A DNA stretch of 64,000 nucleotides from Lachnospiraceae bacterium (GCA_029225065.1 JAQXVT010000031.1:1-64000); one strand, 5' to 3'; shown: positions 17,213-25,511, counted from the stretch's first letter. Program-made: numbers and translations. The notes: generated by a model not told the origin, from the sequence alone.

Positions 17213-18802
17213 TCACCCGTACAGCTTCCGGTACACCGCAGGCTTCACGCCCGCTGCCTTCTCAAATGTATGTGTAAAATGCTTCACGTCATTGTAGCCC
17301 ACCAGCCGGCAGATCTCCGACACCGGACTGTTCGTCTCACGCAGCAGGATTTTCGCCTGCTCCATCCGCACGTTAATCAGATATCTGGCAAAGCCCTCGC
17401 CCTCTGTCTTTTTAAAGAGCACGCTGAAATACGCGGGGCTTAAGCCCACCACGCTGCTGACTTCCTCCTGCGTGATCGGTTCGCTGTAATGCTCCTGAAT
17501 GTACTGCTTCGCCTTTCGGATCGGCCTCACCGACTCGCTCTCCTGCTGTGCACTCTGTCCGGCCAGATAGTCGCAGCAAAATTCCTTTAAGCAACCAAAT
17601 ATCTGCGTGGCTTCGCTGCACCGCTCCACCTGCTGATGCAGCCGCTCCAGAAACTCCGCGCGCTCCGCCATCTGCGTCCGCACCGCAAATACCTCCGCCG
17701 CAGAATTGGCTGCTTCAAGGATCTCATACCCGTGCACATCCTTAATCGCCTGGCATTCCCTGGCAAGCGTATCCACCGCCGCACCGAGCTGCTCCGGATC
17801 GAACACCTCCGCCGCATGCGTCATGTCGCGCAGATAGCGCTCCAGCGCTCCGCTTCCAAGCAGCTGTGAGGGTCCCCCCATGCGCTCATACAGCCGACCG
17901 GTGCCGTAAACAATCCGCTCCTCGATCAGCGTCAGCGCCTCCTTCATCGATGTGCCAAGCTCCTCCGGCGCACTCCCCGCGCTTCCAAGTGCCACGGAAA
18001 AGCTGACCGGCCGGAACAGACTTTTTTGCAGCTCCAGCTGATTGACGCAGCTTTTCAGCGCGCGGCGCACCTCCTCTTTTTTCTGCGGCGCATAATTCAA
18101 AATTCCGGCGCAGACAAAGCCCTGAACTGCTGACACGAACTCCAGACATTTACCAGAGACAGCCTGCTGCACGCCCTCCTGTGCCTTTTCCATCAAAAGC
18201 ACCGATGCCGTCGGGCTGAGTTCTTCCCGTCCGCAGTCCATTTTCAGAACAAACGCCTGAAATACACCGTCCTGCACCTGCAGGTCGTACTGCTCCCGCA
18301 GTTCCGCGATGCTCACGGTCTTCTTTTTCTGATCCAGCAGTCCGCTGATCAGGTTTTCCCGCAGCAGTGCTGCATCCTTCTGCGTCTTTTTCCGCTGCTG
18401 TGCCTCGTCCTCTGCATTCTTTCGCTGCGCACGTATCCGTTCCGCAAGCTTTTGAAGCGTCGCAGTCAGCTCTGCTTTGCTGATCGGCTTGAGCAGATAA
18501 TCGCCGACCCCGTATTTGATCGCCTGCTGCGCGTACTCAAAATGTGCGTAACCGCTGATAATCACGATCTCCAGTGCCTGATTGCCCTCTTTTACCTGCC
18601 CGATCAGATCCAGACCGCTGCATCCCGGCATCCGAATATCCGTGATCAGAATGTCCGGCTGCAGCGTCCGCACCATCTCAATCGCCTCCAGGCCGTTGTG
18701 CGCCGTCCCGACCACCTTCAGTCCGAGCGCCTCCCAGTCGACGAGCGCCAGGATCAGCTGACAGATCCGCACCTCGTCGTCCGCAATGACTGCTTTTATC
18801 AT
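17213..18802 (-). CDS. YesN-like response regulator with AraC-type DNA-binding domain
   Basis: The 529-residue cytoplasmic regulator has an N-terminal receiver domain with acidic DDE at residues 8-10 and phospho-acceptor Asp55 (ILITDIRMPG). A long middle region of about 250 residues follows. The C-terminus carries two AraC helix-turn-helix motifs (ITQEEVSSVVGLSPAYFSVL and SEICRLVGYNDVKHFTHTF). It is first in a three-gene operon with the kinase and the dead ABC protein and lies downstream of the ribose-type importer, which is its likely target. GGGGG precedes ATG 18802. Confidence 0.92.
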   Translation of the reverse strand: MIKAVIADDEVRICQLILALVDWEALGLKVVGTAHNGLEAIEMVRTLQPDILITDIRMPGCSGLDLIGQVKEGNQALEIVIISGYAHFEYAQQAIKYGVGDYLLKPISKAELTATLQKLAERIRAQRKNAEDEAQQRKKTQKDAALLRENLISGLLDQKKKTVSIAELREQYDLQVQDGVFQAFVLKMDCGREELSPTASVLLMEKAQEGVQQAVSGKCLEFVSAVQGFVCAGILNYAPQKKEEVRRALKSCVNQLELQKSLFRPVSFSVALGSAGSAPEELGTSMKEALTLIEERIVYGTGRLYERMGGPSQLLGSGALERYLRDMTHAAEVFDPEQLGAAVDTLARECQAIKDVHGYEILEAANSAAEVFAVRTQMAERAEFLERLHQQVERCSEATQIFGCLKEFCCDYLAGQSAQQESESVRPIRKAKQYIQEHYSEPITQEEVSSVVGLSPAYFSVLFKKTEGEGFARYLINVRMEQAKILLRETNSPVSEICRLVGYNDVKHFTHTFEKAAGVKPAVYRKLYG

Positions 18803-18971
18803 CGTTTCAACCCCCGTAGTTTCTCATTTTCCGTTCTGTTTTTGTATTGGCAGCTCTTTTTCTGCCCCAAAGCCGCTGTCTGTGATTCGGCTTCTATCAC
18901 GTATTTTTATCATACCGCAAATTCACAGTATACGCCACAGAGAAAACGGCAAATTCCCACAAGCAAACAGG

Positions 18972-19012
18972 CTCATAAGGGATCCTCCCGCAAACGGGCC
19001 CCGCCTTGTGAG
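18972..19012. repeat. Interspersed palindromic repeat module C
   Basis: CTCATAAGG and CCTTGTGAG enclose an inner CCCGCAAACGGG palindrome. Related copies are at 29991-30023 and 46169-46209. Confidence 0.65.
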
Positions 19013-19020
19013 ATCGCGCA

Positions 19021-19053
19021 AAGAAGAGGCAGGACATCCGCCCGCCTCTTCTT
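19021..19053 (-). terminator. Hairpin after the ribose-type binding-protein gene
   Basis: AAGAAGAGGC and GCCTCTTCTT form a 10-base stem, followed by TTTGCG on the minus strand. The T-run is short, so some read-through into the response-regulator operon is possible. Confidence 0.55.
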
Positions 19054-19114
19054 CGTATTATGGCTCACTTTTCGTTCACACTTTCGTGTAAATACCTCTG
19101 TTTTTCTGCCTGTC

Positions 19115-20059
19115 TTACTCGGTCACTGCCTCAGTCTCAGCCTCTGCGCCTGCCAGAGAATCTGCCGTGATAACGGAAACACCTGTGTCAGTTACTTCGC
19201 CGCCAAGTGACTCGCCGCCGATTGCTGCAACTGCTGCCTTCACACCCTCATAGCCCATTACATCCGGGTTCTGAGCCATGGTTGCCAGAAGATATCCGTC
19301 GTCAATCAGGTTCAGGATTGCGTCAGACTTATCGAAACCTACGCCTATGATATCGCTGCTGCCGGAAGCCTTGATTGCATTTCCAGCTCCTGTGGTGGAA
19401 CCCTCGTTGCATCCGAAGATACCAACCACACCCTGTGTGATGTAGTTCTCAGCGATTGTCTGTGATTTTGCAGCATCGCCTTCGCCATACTGTGTTTCCA
19501 TGATCTCGAAATCTGTTCCGTCAAATGCTGCGCGGAAGCCTTCCTCACGTTTTACAGTAGAGTCTGTTGCTGCATTTACATTGATGATACCGATCTTGCC
19601 GGAGGTGATGCCCTTTTCCTCAAGTGATTTAATCATCTCTTCGCCTGCAGTCGTTCCGGCTGCCTTATTATCAGTAGAGAATGTTGCTTCTGCGTCTACG
19701 TTTGCCGGTGAGTCTACGTATACGATCTTTACGCCTGCATCTACTGCTTCCTTCAGTGCGGAAGAAATTGCATCCGGGCCGTTTGCTGCTACGAGGATTG
19801 CCTGATAGCCGCCTGCTACTGCGTTGTTTACACACTCAATCTGCTGTGCGTCATCTTTTGTATTCGGGGACATGAAGGTTACTTCTGCATCAAGCTCTTC
19901 TGCTGCCTTCTGTGCGCCCTCGTTCAGGCTGATCCAGTGCTGGTCGATGGAATCCATTGTGATCAGGGCGATTTTCTCGCCTGCTGCGGATACCGTCATT
20001 GCTCCCAGAGATCCTACCATTGCTGCTGCCATGAGCACTGCCAACATTTTCTTTTTCAT
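19115..20059 (-). CDS. Ribose-type periplasmic-binding-like sugar-binding protein (RbsB family)
   Basis: The 314-residue exported protein is a type I (LacI-like) sugar-binding protein. The mature part starts with EKIALITMDSIDQHWISLNEGAQKAAEEL and includes the hinge and ligand-loop patterns VAANGPDAI, VYVDSPANVD and GCNEGSTTGAGNAIK. The signal peptide ends TVSAAG and lacks a lipobox cysteine. The C-terminal tail is Glu/Ala-rich (GAEAETEAVTE), perhaps a flexible extension. It is the last gene of an RbsA-RbsC-RbsB-like operon. AAGGAGG precedes ATG 20059. Ribose, galactose, xylose and similar sugars are all possible ligands; the nearby ribokinase hints at ribose. Confidence 0.9.
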   Translation of the reverse strand: MKKKMLAVLMAAAMVGSLGAMTVSAAGEKIALITMDSIDQHWISLNEGAQKAAEELDAEVTFMSPNTKDDAQQIECVNNAVAGGYQAILVAANGPDAISSALKEAVDAGVKIVYVDSPANVDAEATFSTDNKAAGTTAGEEMIKSLEEKGITSGKIGIINVNAATDSTVKREEGFRAAFDGTDFEIMETQYGEGDAAKSQTIAENYITQGVVGIFGCNEGSTTGAGNAIKASGSSDIIGVGFDKSDAILNLIDDGYLLATMAQNPDVMGYEGVKAAVAAIGGESLGGEVTDTGVSVITADSLAGAEAETEAVTE

Positions 20060-20186
20060 TTTGAATTTCCTCCTTGAAATTTGATTTTCTTTTTTTCGTT
20101 TCTATCCCTTATCTGCGTCCGTCCGGCGCAGTACGGTTCCTTTTTTGAAGCCTGTCCTTTTTGTATGTATGCTGCCGAGTTTCTTT

Positions 20187-21203
20187 TTATGCTTTCTTTT
20201 TCCTGCCGAACTGGCCGCTTCTTACGACAACATCCAGAAGTACCGCGCCTACTACGATGACACCGATAACAACTCGCTGGATGCCGACCTGTGCGCCGAT
20301 CATGTTCAGTCCATTTTCAAGTGTCTGCCATACAGCTGCACCTGCGAACGTTCCAAGCAGAAGTCCGGTGCCGCCAAGCGGAGATACGCCGCCGATAACG
20401 CCGGCTGCTACGCCGTACATCTCGTACATGTTTCCTGCTTCCATGTTGCCCATACCCGCCTGTGCACAGAGGATCAGTCCGACGATGCAGGAGCAGATTG
20501 AGCTGACCAGATACGTCTTTGTCGTTGTCAGAACCACGTTAACGCCCGAGAGCTTTGCTGCATCGATGTTGGAACCGATCGCATAAATGTGACGTCCGGA
20601 GCGTGTCTTTGACAGGATAAAGAAGAAAATGATGAATGCGACAAGTGCGATCCAGAAGGTGTTGTACACACCGAGTGTCTTTCCATAGTAGAAGAAGTTC
20701 TGGAAACGGTCTGCCGACTCTTTGCCGATGCCGGTTGCGATCGCGTCTGTGTTGCGGTTATTGTTTACCATGTAGGCGATACCTCTTGTCACAAACATGG
20801 TACCCAGTGTTGCGATGAACGGCGGCAGGCGGAATTTTCCAACCAGGTAGCCGTTTACCACACCGACAACAAGGCAGCTTACAAGTGCAACCACGATTGC
20901 CATAATCGGATGCACGCCTCTTGTCATCAGAGTTGCGGAGATCATGGCGCTCATGCCGACCATGGTTCCGATTGAAAGATCAATGTTTCCGGTGATCAGC
21001 ACGTAGCTCTGTGCAATACCGATCAGCAGGTATTTTGACATCGAACGCAGCAGATTCTGAATATTCTGTCCTGAGAAAACTGCCGGATTGATGATACCGA
21101 ATGCGATATAAATAACTACCAGTCCCACGAACGCCGTGAGCGCTGCTCCCATTCCCCGGATGCCAAGAAGCTTCTTTACGGGGCTTTGATTTTTACTGTT
21201 CAT
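20187..21203 (-). CDS. Ribose-type ABC transporter permease (RbsC family)
   Basis: The 338-residue protein is a CUT2-family permease with eight to ten hydrophobic segments and the family patterns SYVLITGNIDLSIGTMVGMSAM and GGVSPLGGTG. It imports a monosaccharide with the ATPase encoded at 21200-22726 and the binding protein at 19115. Its ATG overlaps the ATPase stop by four bases (ATGA) and uses a Shine-Dalgarno sequence within the end of that gene, so the two are translationally coupled. If the dead ABC protein docks on a permease, this is the nearest candidate. Confidence 0.92.
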   Translation of the reverse strand: MNSKNQSPVKKLLGIRGMGAALTAFVGLVVIYIAFGIINPAVFSGQNIQNLLRSMSKYLLIGIAQSYVLITGNIDLSIGTMVGMSAMISATLMTRGVHPIMAIVVALVSCLVVGVVNGYLVGKFRLPPFIATLGTMFVTRGIAYMVNNNRNTDAIATGIGKESADRFQNFFYYGKTLGVYNTFWIALVAFIIFFFILSKTRSGRHIYAIGSNIDAAKLSGVNVVLTTTKTYLVSSICSCIVGLILCAQAGMGNMEAGNMYEMYGVAAGVIGGVSPLGGTGLLLGTFAGAAVWQTLENGLNMIGAQVGIQRVVIGVIVVGAVLLDVVVRSGQFGRKKKA

Positions 21204-22726
21204 TTCCCTTCTCCTTCCACCGCAGAAATTTTCTTGTTTTCAAAAGAGGTCGCCATCGTCAGGATCTGCTCCTGCGTCGCTTCCTTCGCCGAGATTTCAC
21301 CGGTGATCCGGCCGTCGCACATGACGATGATCCGGTCTGCAATTCCCATGACCTCCGGCATTTCCGAGGAAACAAAGATGACTGCGATTCCTTTCTGCTT
21401 CAGCTCATTCATCAGATGATAGATCTCAACCTTCGCTCCGACGTCGATACCTCTCGTCGGCTCGTCGAAAATCACGACTCTTGAATTTCGTGCCAGCCAT
21501 TTTCCGACTACGACCTTCTGCTGATTTCCTCCGGAAAGATTGCCGGAATCGATCTCCACATTCGGTGTCTTAATTCTCAGATCTGCAACTGCCTTCTTAC
21601 AAAGCTCGTCCTCTTTTTTGCTGCTGACTACACCCAGCTTATTGCACAGAAGATCAAGATTTGGAAGTGCCAGGTTGTGGCGGATACTCAGCTTCGTGCA
21701 CAGGCCGTCTTTCTTGCGGTCCTCCGGTGCCAGTACGACACCGTTTTTGATTGCGTTCTCCGGACAGCGGATATGGACTTCTTTTCCGTCCACATAGATC
21801 TCGCCGCTCTCTTTCGGATCGACTCCGAAGATCGCCCGCGTCGTCTCGGTACGTCCTGCGCCCATCAGACCTGCAAATCCTACGATCTCTCCCTCGTATG
21901 CCGAGAAACTGATGTTGCGTACCATTCGGCCTGCATTTAAGTTTTTAACCTCAAAGATCTTCTTTCCCTTTTTGCACTCTACCCGCGGGAACTGTTCCTT
22001 AATCTCACGGCCAACCATGTTCGTGATGATCTGATCCATGGTCATGTCTTTGAAATTGCCCTTTGTGATGAACTGGCCGTCTCTCATGATCGTCACGCGG
22101 TCCACGATGTGTGCCAGCTCCTCCAGACGGTGCGAGATGTAAACGATGCCGCAGCCCTCTGCTTTCAGCTTCCGGATGATGCGGAACAAATCATCGATTT
22201 CCTTCGATGTAAGTGACGATGTCGGTTCGTCCATGATCAATATCTTTGCATTTGTCGATAATGCTTTTGCAATCTCAACCATCTGCTGCTTTGATACCGG
22301 AAGATCACCGACCGTCTGTCTCGGATCGATGTCGATCTTCAGATCATCGAGGATTCGCTTCGCTTCCTCCTCCATCGCGCGGTTGTTCAGTGCCAGCTTT
22401 CCCTGCTTCTCACGTCCCAGAAACATATTTTCTGTGACCGAGAGATGACGGCACATGTTCAGCTCCTGATGAATGATTGCCACGCCAATCTGCTGCGCCT
22501 GTTTCGGTGTCAGATCGCCGTATTCTTTTCCGAAAATCTTCATTTCGCCGCCGTCTCTGGTGTAGACGCCGCTCAATATTTTCATAAGCGTCGATTTACC
22601 TGCACCGTTCTCTCCCAGCAGCGCCATGACTTCTCCTGAGCACAGCTCAAAGCTTACATTATCGAGTGCCTTGACACCCGGAAATGTCTTACTGATGTTG
22701 CTCATGGAGACAATGACTTCACCCAT
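21200..22726 (-). CDS. Ribose-type ABC transporter ATPase (RbsA/MglA family)
   Basis: The 508-residue protein has two ATPase domains in tandem, as usual for CUT2 importers. The first has Walker A GENGAGKST, Walker B ILIMDEPTSSL and His in YISHRLEEL. The second has the customary degenerate P-loop (GLMGAGRTE) but an intact LSGGNQQKV signature and VVIFDEPTRGID. It powers sugar uptake with the downstream RbsC-like permease. A long structured leader with a repeat and hairpins precedes it. It is the functional counterpart of the dead protein at 14693-16159, which makes the loss of motifs there easy to see. Confidence 0.93.
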   Translation of the reverse strand: MGEVIVSMSNISKTFPGVKALDNVSFELCSGEVMALLGENGAGKSTLMKILSGVYTRDGGEMKIFGKEYGDLTPKQAQQIGVAIIHQELNMCRHLSVTENMFLGREKQGKLALNNRAMEEEAKRILDDLKIDIDPRQTVGDLPVSKQQMVEIAKALSTNAKILIMDEPTSSLTSKEIDDLFRIIRKLKAEGCGIVYISHRLEELAHIVDRVTIMRDGQFITKGNFKDMTMDQIITNMVGREIKEQFPRVECKKGKKIFEVKNLNAGRMVRNISFSAYEGEIVGFAGLMGAGRTETTRAIFGVDPKESGEIYVDGKEVHIRCPENAIKNGVVLAPEDRKKDGLCTKLSIRHNLALPNLDLLCNKLGVVSSKKEDELCKKAVADLRIKTPNVEIDSGNLSGGNQQKVVVGKWLARNSRVVIFDEPTRGIDVGAKVEIYHLMNELKQKGIAVIFVSSEMPEVMGIADRIIVMCDGRITGEISAKEATQEQILTMATSFENKKISAVEGEGK

Positions 22727-22823
22727 TTCGCCACCCTCCCTTTTTTATGATGTATTCGCGGAATCTTTTCCCGTCCGATTCTGCGAGTACATTATGCCCC
22801 TTTGGAGCATTGCCCCAAATAGT

Positions 22824-22860
22824 AAAGCGGACATTCGCAATCCGCTTTGCTACTTGCTCA
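22824..22860 (+). repeat. Interspersed palindromic repeat module A
   Basis: AAAGCGGACATTCGCAATCC then GCTTTGCTACTTGC is the best-preserved copy of the module also seen at 6028 and 29938. GCGGA and TCCGC pair, so it folds in the ribose-operon leader. Confidence 0.7.
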
Positions 22861-22861
22861 T

Positions 22862-22889
22862 GAACGCAGTCGCTTCGCGACCTGCGTTC
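22862..22889 (-). promoter_or_regulatory. Perfect leader hairpin of the ribose-type operon
   Basis: GAACGCAGGTCGC and GCGACTGCGTTC flank a GAA loop. No T-run follows, so it is a structural element rather than a terminator. It abuts repeat module A and may belong to it. Confidence 0.6.
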
Positions 22890-22985
22890 AAATCGTTCAC
22901 GCCCTTTTGCGCAGTCATCTGTCATTTTGTATATTTTTTTGTGACTTTTTTCTCTCTTTCAGGCGTTTTTCTTTTTCCTGAGACT

Positions 22986-23014
22986 ATTATAGCATAATGC
23001 TTTTATGCAGAAAG
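22986..23014 (-). promoter_or_regulatory. Extended -10 promoter of the ribose-type operon
   Basis: TATGCTATAAT gives a consensus -10 (22986-22991) with an upstream TG. The -35 position (CTTTCT) is poor, which is normal for extended -10 promoters. Confidence 0.6.
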
Positions 23015-23073
23015 GGTGGTAGTTTTTATTTTAGAGGGGGATTTTTTATGCAGTTCGCCGGAAGAAGGAGCGA

Positions 23074-23092
23074 ATTGCTTGACTCGATTAAA
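23074..23092 (+). repeat. Interspersed repeat module B (partial)
   Basis: ATTGCTTGACTCGATTAAA matches the core of the module found at 24008, 25560, 29788, 30025 and 56247. It overlaps the T-run side of the terminator of the YczE-like gene. Confidence 0.5.
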
Positions 23093-23130
23093 AAAGTGCC
23101 CTCTGATTTTGTTTTATCAGAAAGGCACCT
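23088..23130 (-). terminator. Terminator of the YczE-like gene
   Basis: GTGCC-TTTCTGAT and ATCAGAGGGCAC form a stem followed by TTTTTTAAT on the minus strand. Confidence 0.82.
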
Positions 23131-23136
23131 GTCTCT

Positions 23137-23790
23137 TCAGTCCTGCAGAAACTCAAATTTTTTCTTCATCACATCTCCGACTCCCGCAATGACCGGACCG
23201 AGCGTCAGCGCCATCAGAAATGTCACAATGCCGAGACGGCCGCCAAACAACAGGCCGATAACAACGACAGTAAAATCAAAGATCATACGAACCGTGCGGA
23301 ATGAAAGTTTCTTCACACGTTTGGAAATGATGATCGGAATCGCATCATACGGCGCCGTTCCCATATCCATATCAGTGTACACCGCCACAGCAACCACGAA
23401 AATCGCCAGCGCCGGAATCAGCACTGCGATGCGCACGCCCCAGCTGGAAAACAGATCTGCCGGAAGAATTTTCGCCCATACCCAGGAAAAGAAATCAATC
23501 GAATATCCCACCAGAAACATGTTTGCCAGCGTACCGAAACCGAGATTGCGGCCGCCGAAAATCACCACGATCACCAGCAAGATGATATTTAAAAGTGCCT
23601 GCCAGTTGCCAAGTGAAATTCCGATCGTATCTGCAATCGCCACATTCATCAGGGTACACGGGTCCGTGCCGAGGTCTACCAGCAGCAGCCACGACAGGCA
23701 GAAGCCCATCACAATCACCGCCGCGACCACCGCGCACAATCGGAACCAGAAATGCTTTTTATGAAAAAAGCCGTCAATAATGTCCTGCAT
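23137..23790 (-). CDS. YczE/YitT-like integral membrane protein
   Basis: The 217-residue protein has five or six membrane segments and the GLY/ASP-rich pattern of the YczE family (LLVDLGTDPCTLMNVAIAD and DMDMGTAPYDAIPIII in the two halves). Family members are membrane proteins of poorly defined role; some are linked to transport. It is a single gene with its own likely promoter (23902-23930) and terminator. No transporter partner is adjacent. Confidence 0.75.
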   Translation of the reverse strand: MQDIIDGFFHKKHFWFRLCAVVAAVIVMGFCLSWLLLVDLGTDPCTLMNVAIADTIGISLGNWQALLNIILLVIVVIFGGRNLGFGTLANMFLVGYSIDFFSWVWAKILPADLFSSWGVRIAVLIPALAIFVVAVAVYTDMDMGTAPYDAIPIIISKRVKKLSFRTVRMIFDFTVVVIGLLFGGRLGIVTFLMALTLGPVIAGVGDVMKKKFEFLQD

Positions 23791-23901
23791 ATTTTTCTCC
23801 TTCTCTGTTGTTTGTTTTCTTTAAAGTAAACAGCTCAGTTTCACTTCGGTGCTGCGGACTGTTCCTTTGCCGCAGTATGTATCATTGGCGCAACAGTTTT
23901 C

Positions 23902-23930
23902 ATTATTACAGAAAAACGTCAGAATGGCAA
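23902..23930 (-). promoter_or_regulatory. Likely promoter of the YczE-like gene
   Basis: TTGCCA (23925-23930) and AATAAT (23902-23907) are 17 bases apart. Confidence 0.5.
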
Positions 23931-24007
23931 TCCTTTTCTTTTAAAATTGGGAATTTCTGTGGTTTATCTTTTTCATTTTATCAGGTGCAATTTTCCCTTC
24001 TGCCATC

Positions 24008-24049
24008 GCTTATCGCTCTTCGCAGTGGACTTGCCTGACTCAGTTAAAC
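24008..24049 (+). repeat. Interspersed repeat module B at the end of the lysR gene
   Basis: GCTTATCGCTCTTCGCA followed by GGACTTGCCTGACTCAGTT is a clear module B copy. Its TTA at 24044-24046 is the lysR stop codon read on the other strand. Confidence 0.65.
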
Positions 24050-24946
24050 TTCTACACTTCCAGTTTCCGCCGCCCGCTCCTCCACATAATTCAAAAATTC
24101 CTGCGCAACCCTTGAAAGTGTGCGCGACCGACTGCGGATCAGTACGTAGGAGGCCACCACTTTCGGCTCTTTGATCCGGCGGATACAGATGCCGTAGCTC
24201 TCGGCCAGATCCTCTGCCGCTGCCGGATAAATGGTAATTCCGACCCCGCGCTTTGTCAGCTCATAGGCATTCATCATATGGGCAATCCTGCAGCGGATTA
24301 TCGGCTTTTGTCCTTCCGGGAACCATCCATTGATCTCCTGAAGCCTTGATTCTCTCGATGGAATGATCAGCTCATACGGCAGCAGCTCCTCCATCCGAAT
24401 CGTTTTCTCTTCTGTCTGTGCAAGGGGATGCCCCTTCGGAATCATCGCCGCCCACGCTTCCTCATAGAGCGGATAGGAGTCCACACCCTCTGCATTGTGC
24501 GGCTCCAAAATAATCGCAAGATCGCACAGTCCTTTCATGACGCGGTTTACGACATCATCCGAGTTTCCGTTCCACATGTTGTAGGTCACATGCGGATACC
24601 TTTCGTGAAATCCGGCAATCCACTCTGACAGAAGTGCCGGCGCATGCCCCTCTACGGATGCCAGGTACAGGGTTCCCTTCAGGCCGGTTTCCATCTCTCC
24701 GACGTCCTCCGCAGAGCGTTTTACAAGATCCAGGATCTGCTGCGCATACTGCCGGAACAAAATGCCCTCCTCCGTCAGCTGCAGCGCATGTGGCTTTCTC
24801 ACAAACAGCTTTGCTCCAAGTTCCGCCTCCAGCTCCTGAATCTGACGGCTGAGCGGCGGCTGCGCAATGCACAGCTTCTCCGCCGCGCGTGTAAAATTTA
24901 TCTCCTCTGCTACTGCGAGGAAATATCGGATGTGTCGTAGTTCCAT
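24044..24946 (-). CDS. LysR-family transcriptional regulator
   Basis: The 300-residue cytoplasmic regulator has the LysR winged helix-turn-helix at its start (RHIRYFLAVAEEINFTRAAE, then CIAQPPLSRQIQELEAELG) and a two-lobed effector-binding domain. GGGAGGG precedes ATG 24946. The divergent region upstream holds a perfect ATAC-N7-GTAT LTTR box and the promoter of a 24-residue peptide gene, so that peptide is the natural target. The effector is unknown. The last codons and stop lie in repeat module B. Confidence 0.92.
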   Translation of the reverse strand: MELRHIRYFLAVAEEINFTRAAEKLCIAQPPLSRQIQELEAELGAKLFVRKPHALQLTEEGILFRQYAQQILDLVKRSAEDVGEMETGLKGTLYLASVEGHAPALLSEWIAGFHERYPHVTYNMWNGNSDDVVNRVMKGLCDLAIILEPHNAEGVDSYPLYEEAWAAMIPKGHPLAQTEEKTIRMEELLPYELIIPSRESRLQEINGWFPEGQKPIIRCRIAHMMNAYELTKRGVGITIYPAAAEDLAESYGICIRRIKEPKVVASYVLIRSRSRTLSRVAQEFLNYVEERAAETGSVEV

Positions 24947-25105
24947 ATGTGTGCCCTCCCGTTGTTCTTTCTTCCTGATATACCTTTCACTTCCGCGTCA
25001 TATCTGCTGTCACATTTCCTGATTTGCCCTTTATTTCACTTTTTTACATTCTGCTTCCCGGTATCCTTTTCTCGAATACTATTTGAAATTCGCATCAGGC
25101 TTTAT

Positions 25106-25122
25106 GATACCTGTCAGGTATC
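25106..25122. promoter_or_regulatory. LysR-type operator (perfect 17-base palindrome)
   Basis: GATACCTG-T-CAGGTATC contains ATAC-N7-GTAT, the T-N11-A pattern of LysR binding sites. Its centre lies about 66 bases upstream of the predicted start of the divergent peptide transcript, where LTTR recognition sites usually sit. Confidence 0.75.
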
Positions 25123-25144
25123 GCAGCACCTTTATTATATGTAT

Positions 25145-25173
25145 TTCACAATCTCGCGTCAACCTGTTATAGT
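25145..25173 (+). promoter_or_regulatory. Promoter of the 24-residue peptide gene
   Basis: TTCACA (25145-25150) and TATAGT (25168-25173) each match the consensus at five of six positions, with a 17-base spacer. Confidence 0.75.
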
Positions 25174-25248
25174 AATGTCATCAAAGGAAAGCGGTAAACA
25201 AAACCGCAAAACTTCAACAAAATAAGCGGATTAAAGGAGGATTTCATC

Positions 25249-25323
25249 ATGAAGGCTATTAAATCGATCAGAGAGTTTTTCAAAGAATACTACAAGAGTT
25301 TTTCCGCATCTTATCAGGGATAA
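25249..25323 (+). CDS. 24-residue peptide under LysR-type control
   Basis: A short gene starts at ATG 25249 with AAAGGAGG upstream and ends with TAA at 25321. The peptide starts MKAIKSIREFFKEYYKSF and ends SASYQG. It has clustered lysines, acidic residues and aromatic residues, and could form an amphipathic helix. It has no signal peptide. Promoter, LTTR box, ribosome binding site and a following hairpin all line up, which is strong evidence that it is expressed. I do not recognise it. It may be a regulatory or membrane-active peptide, or a leader. Confidence 0.65.
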   Translation: MKAIKSIREFFKEYYKSFSASYQG

Positions 25324-25362
25324 GCGCTGAGGTAAAACATCATGGATGAACAAACTGAAAAC

Positions 25363-25406
25363 GGCTAAGCGGAACATACCAGAGAATTCGTATGTTCCGC
25401 TTAGCC
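25363..25406. promoter_or_regulatory. Perfect 17-base-stem inverted repeat after the peptide gene
   Basis: GGCTAAGCGGAACATAC (25363-25379) and its exact complement (25390-25406) flank a 10-base loop containing GAATTC. There is no T-run on the plus strand. It could end or stabilise the peptide transcript, or bind a protein. Confidence 0.7.
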
Positions 25407-25511
25407 ATTCCTGATTCTGAATCCGTCAGATCATATATTTCTCTTCCGCCAGCTGTTCTGTTGCCCTCAGCGCAGCGACGGAATGCCCTTTGGATTTTGT
25501 TCATCCTGCCT

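Larger units (their letters stand above)
18803..19114. other. Intergenic region between the binding-protein gene and the regulator operon
   Basis: This 312-base stretch holds the hairpin at 19021-19053 after the binding-protein gene, repeat module C at 18972-19012 and the leader of the response regulator. I see a TATGAT-like -10 but no good -35, so the regulator promoter is not fixed. Confidence 0.5.
22727..23087. other. Long structured leader of the ribose-type operon
   Basis: Between the promoter at 22986 and the ATPase start there are about 250 bases of leader. They contain a perfect hairpin at 22862-22889 and the repeat module at 22824-22860. A 68-codon open frame across this stretch is only a translation of the repeat and is not called. 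No riboswitch family was recognised. Confidence 0.5.

Noticed and set aside
22719-22925. 68-codon minus-strand frame in the ribose-operon leader
   Set aside because: It is a translation of repeat module A and its adjoining hairpin and runs into the start of the real ATPase gene; there is no ribosome binding site.
25342-25368. Eight-codon frame (MDEQTENG) after the 24-residue peptide
   Set aside because: It is too short to judge, has only a weak TGAGG upstream, and its end falls in the inverted repeat.
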